Positions 37,893-39,046 of a DNA stretch of 39,046 bases are shown here, piece by piece (the stretch's first letter is position 1; the number at the start of each line of letters is the position of its first letter). The stretch spans positions 1 through 39,046 of the forward strand of contig CAVECB010000016.1 in assembly GCA_963614215.1 (NCBI GenBank), given 5' to 3'. Origin of the DNA: CAVAWX01 sp963614215 (GTDB lineage Bacteria; Actinomycetota; Coriobacteriia; Coriobacteriales; QAMH01). The position numbers and the translations under genes are program-made. Below the pieces are notes generated by a model that was given only the letters and a program-made list of their open reading frames with translations, ran no database searches and was not told the DNA's origin.

Positions 37893-37901
37893 GGGGGGGG
37901 G
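37893..37901 (+). repeat. G9 homopolymer upstream of the secreted protease gene
   Basis: Nine consecutive Gs about 180 bases before the start of the papain-like protease gene. Tracts of this length are prone to slippage. Confidence 0.85.
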
Positions 37902-38080
37902 AATGCGCCTGCTGTAGCATCCTGTGGCAACAGCGTGGCAAAGGGGCGCTCCTGATGTCGCATGGTCTGGATGAAAAACGCGATACCGGAAAAACCTCTC
38001 GCCGTCATAGTGTGGCTCGCCACGTGTCCAAAGCCCGAAAATTGCTCTGAGGCCAAGGTGAAGGGGAAGGTGGGACCGTG

Positions 38081-39046
38081 ATGAAGACTCAAAGACGAAT
38101 CGCGAAAGCCGTCGCAAGAGGGGGCGCGAAAGCCCTGGCAGCCGCCTTGTGCGCATCCCTTGTCGTGGCGCTGTTTCCCGCAGGCGGGCTGCTTGCGCAG
38201 GCATATGCCGCCGGCGCCTCGGACGCAGCCGCCGGCACCGCCACTTCCAAGGAGCTTTCGGAAGAGCCCGTCTCGCTGCAGCCGGGCGAGTCGGCAAACG
38301 GCGTGCGCGTGAAGACTGTGGAGGAGCTGCGCGCGCAGGCAAGCAACGGCTTCATCCCCGAGCTGGTCGAACAGGAGCGCAAGACCGACGAGGAGGCGGC
38401 CGCAGACGCTGCGGCGCTCGCCTCTGAAAACGGCTTCGGGAATGGCTCCGGCGCCAGTGTCCTGCCCTCCAGCCTCGACTTGCGCGAGCGCGGCGTTGTC
38501 TCTTCGGTGAAATCCCAGAGCCCTTGGGGCGATTGCTGGGCGTTTGCCGCGAACGCCGCCGCCGAGACCAGCCTGGCCAGCGCCATCGCGCAAAAAACGG
38601 GGGAAACGCCGAAGGCCCTCGATTTCTCCGCGCTGCAGACGGCTTGGTTTGGCTACACCCCGCTGTCCGAGGACGCGTCCACGCTCTCGGGCACGGCCGC
38701 CTCGCAGGCAGGCGAGGGCACGACGCCCAAATCCGCAGAGACCAACAGGCTCAACATGGGAGGCAGCGTCCATTCGTCTGCCTCCTGCTTCATGCAGGGC
38801 ATAGGTGTCTCGTGGCTGGCCAACACTCCATACGAAAACTCCGACGGCACCCGCGATGCAAGCGGGGACTGGTCGATTTCCGAGGACACGCGCTTCAACA
38901 GCATCGCGCGCCTGAAGAAGGTGAACTACCTCGACTTTTTGCATACCGCAAGCTTCTCGCTCGACGAATCCGCACTCGCGGCGGCCAAGGCCGAGCTGAA
39001 CGCGGGGCGCGGGCTTTTCGTCGCCTATCGCGCCAGCGACACCCCG
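38081..39046 (+). CDS. Secreted papain-like (C1-family) cysteine protease, 3'-truncated by the window edge
   Basis: The first 322 residues of a secreted protein. A basic start and hydrophobic core (about 12-43, ending AQAYA) form a signal peptide. After a pro-region rich in Glu/Ala, LPSSLDLRERGVVSSVKSQS leads into the papain active-site motif GDCWAFA with C152. The His and Asn of the triad would lie beyond the edge. Large proteases of this type with lectin-like or repeat domains are known on the surface of gut actinobacteria and clostridia. The ATG at 38081 has GAAGGTGGG upstream; a GTG three bases earlier is possible. No stop occurs before the window ends. A G9 tract lies upstream. Confidence 0.82.
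   Translation, partial: MKTQRRIAKAVARGGAKALAAALCASLVVALFPAGGLLAQAYAAGASDAAAGTATSKELSEEPVSLQPGESANGVRVKTVEELRAQASNGFIPELVEQERKTDEEAAADAAALASENGFGNGSGASVLPSSLDLRERGVVSSVKSQSPWGDCWAFAANAAAETSLASAIAQKTGETPKALDFSALQTAWFGYTPLSEDASTLSGTAASQAGEGTTPKSAETNRLNMGGSVHSSASCFMQGIGVSWLANTPYENSDGTRDASGDWSISEDTRFNSIARLKKVNYLDFLHTASFSLDESALAAAKAELNAGRGLFVAYRASDTP

Noticed and set aside
1..39046. CRISPR array or cas genes
   Set aside because: No regularly spaced 24-40 bp repeats and no Cas motifs seen on either strand.

Overview
The window is GC-rich DNA (roughly two thirds GC by eye) that looks like chromosome from a Gram-positive, high-GC gut or oral anaerobe, most likely class Coriobacteriia (Eggerthellaceae-like). 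Pointers are the indolepyruvate:ferredoxin oxidoreductase pair, the CeoB/CeoC-like TrkA pair, the Cys-rich PheS, a GlfT2-like galactofuranosyltransferase, BspA-type and SpaA/VaFE-type surface proteins, and frequent GTG/TTG starts. The taxonomic call is inference.

Layout. Positions 1-2.9 kb are lower-GC accessory DNA next to the 3' end of a tRNA-Gly gene: the end of a BspA-like repeat protein and an AlbA_2/HATPase regulator. From 3.0 to 10.6 kb lies core metabolism: tRNA-Gly, two TrkA potassium-channel regulators, a zinc-ribbon microprotein, iorA-iorB, thrC, a candidate structured small RNA, and a beta-carbonic anhydrase. From 10.6 to 12.2 kb is a decayed defence/toxin-antitoxin patch: an orphan HigA antitoxin, a 29-bp perfect palindrome, and an AbiF (Abi_2, HEPN) pseudogene that still has a perfect -10 box and an upstream hairpin resembling its RNA partner. 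pheS-pheT follow (12.4-16.0 kb).

From 16.2 to 24.2 kb is a cell-envelope locus: a GlfT2-like transferase (+) converging on a minus-strand run of a class A penicillin-binding protein, a UDP-galactopyranose-mutase-like flavoprotein and a GtrA-glycosyltransferase fusion. A 1,609-residue surface adhesin (24.3-29.2 kb) is divergent from an OmpR-type two-component system (29.6-31.7 kb). Then come a 2[4Fe-4S] ferredoxin, tRNA-Phe, mobA, a HtrA-like serine protease, pyrG, a XerD-type recombinase and the start of a secreted papain-like protease cut by the right edge.

The observations I rate highest are the candidate small RNA at 9.78-9.95 kb, whose two hairpins expose C/U-rich loops complementary to Shine-Dalgarno sequences; the abiF remnant; the putative galactan module; and short tandem duplications anchored on several stop codons. 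I did not find a complete, clearly new multi-gene system.
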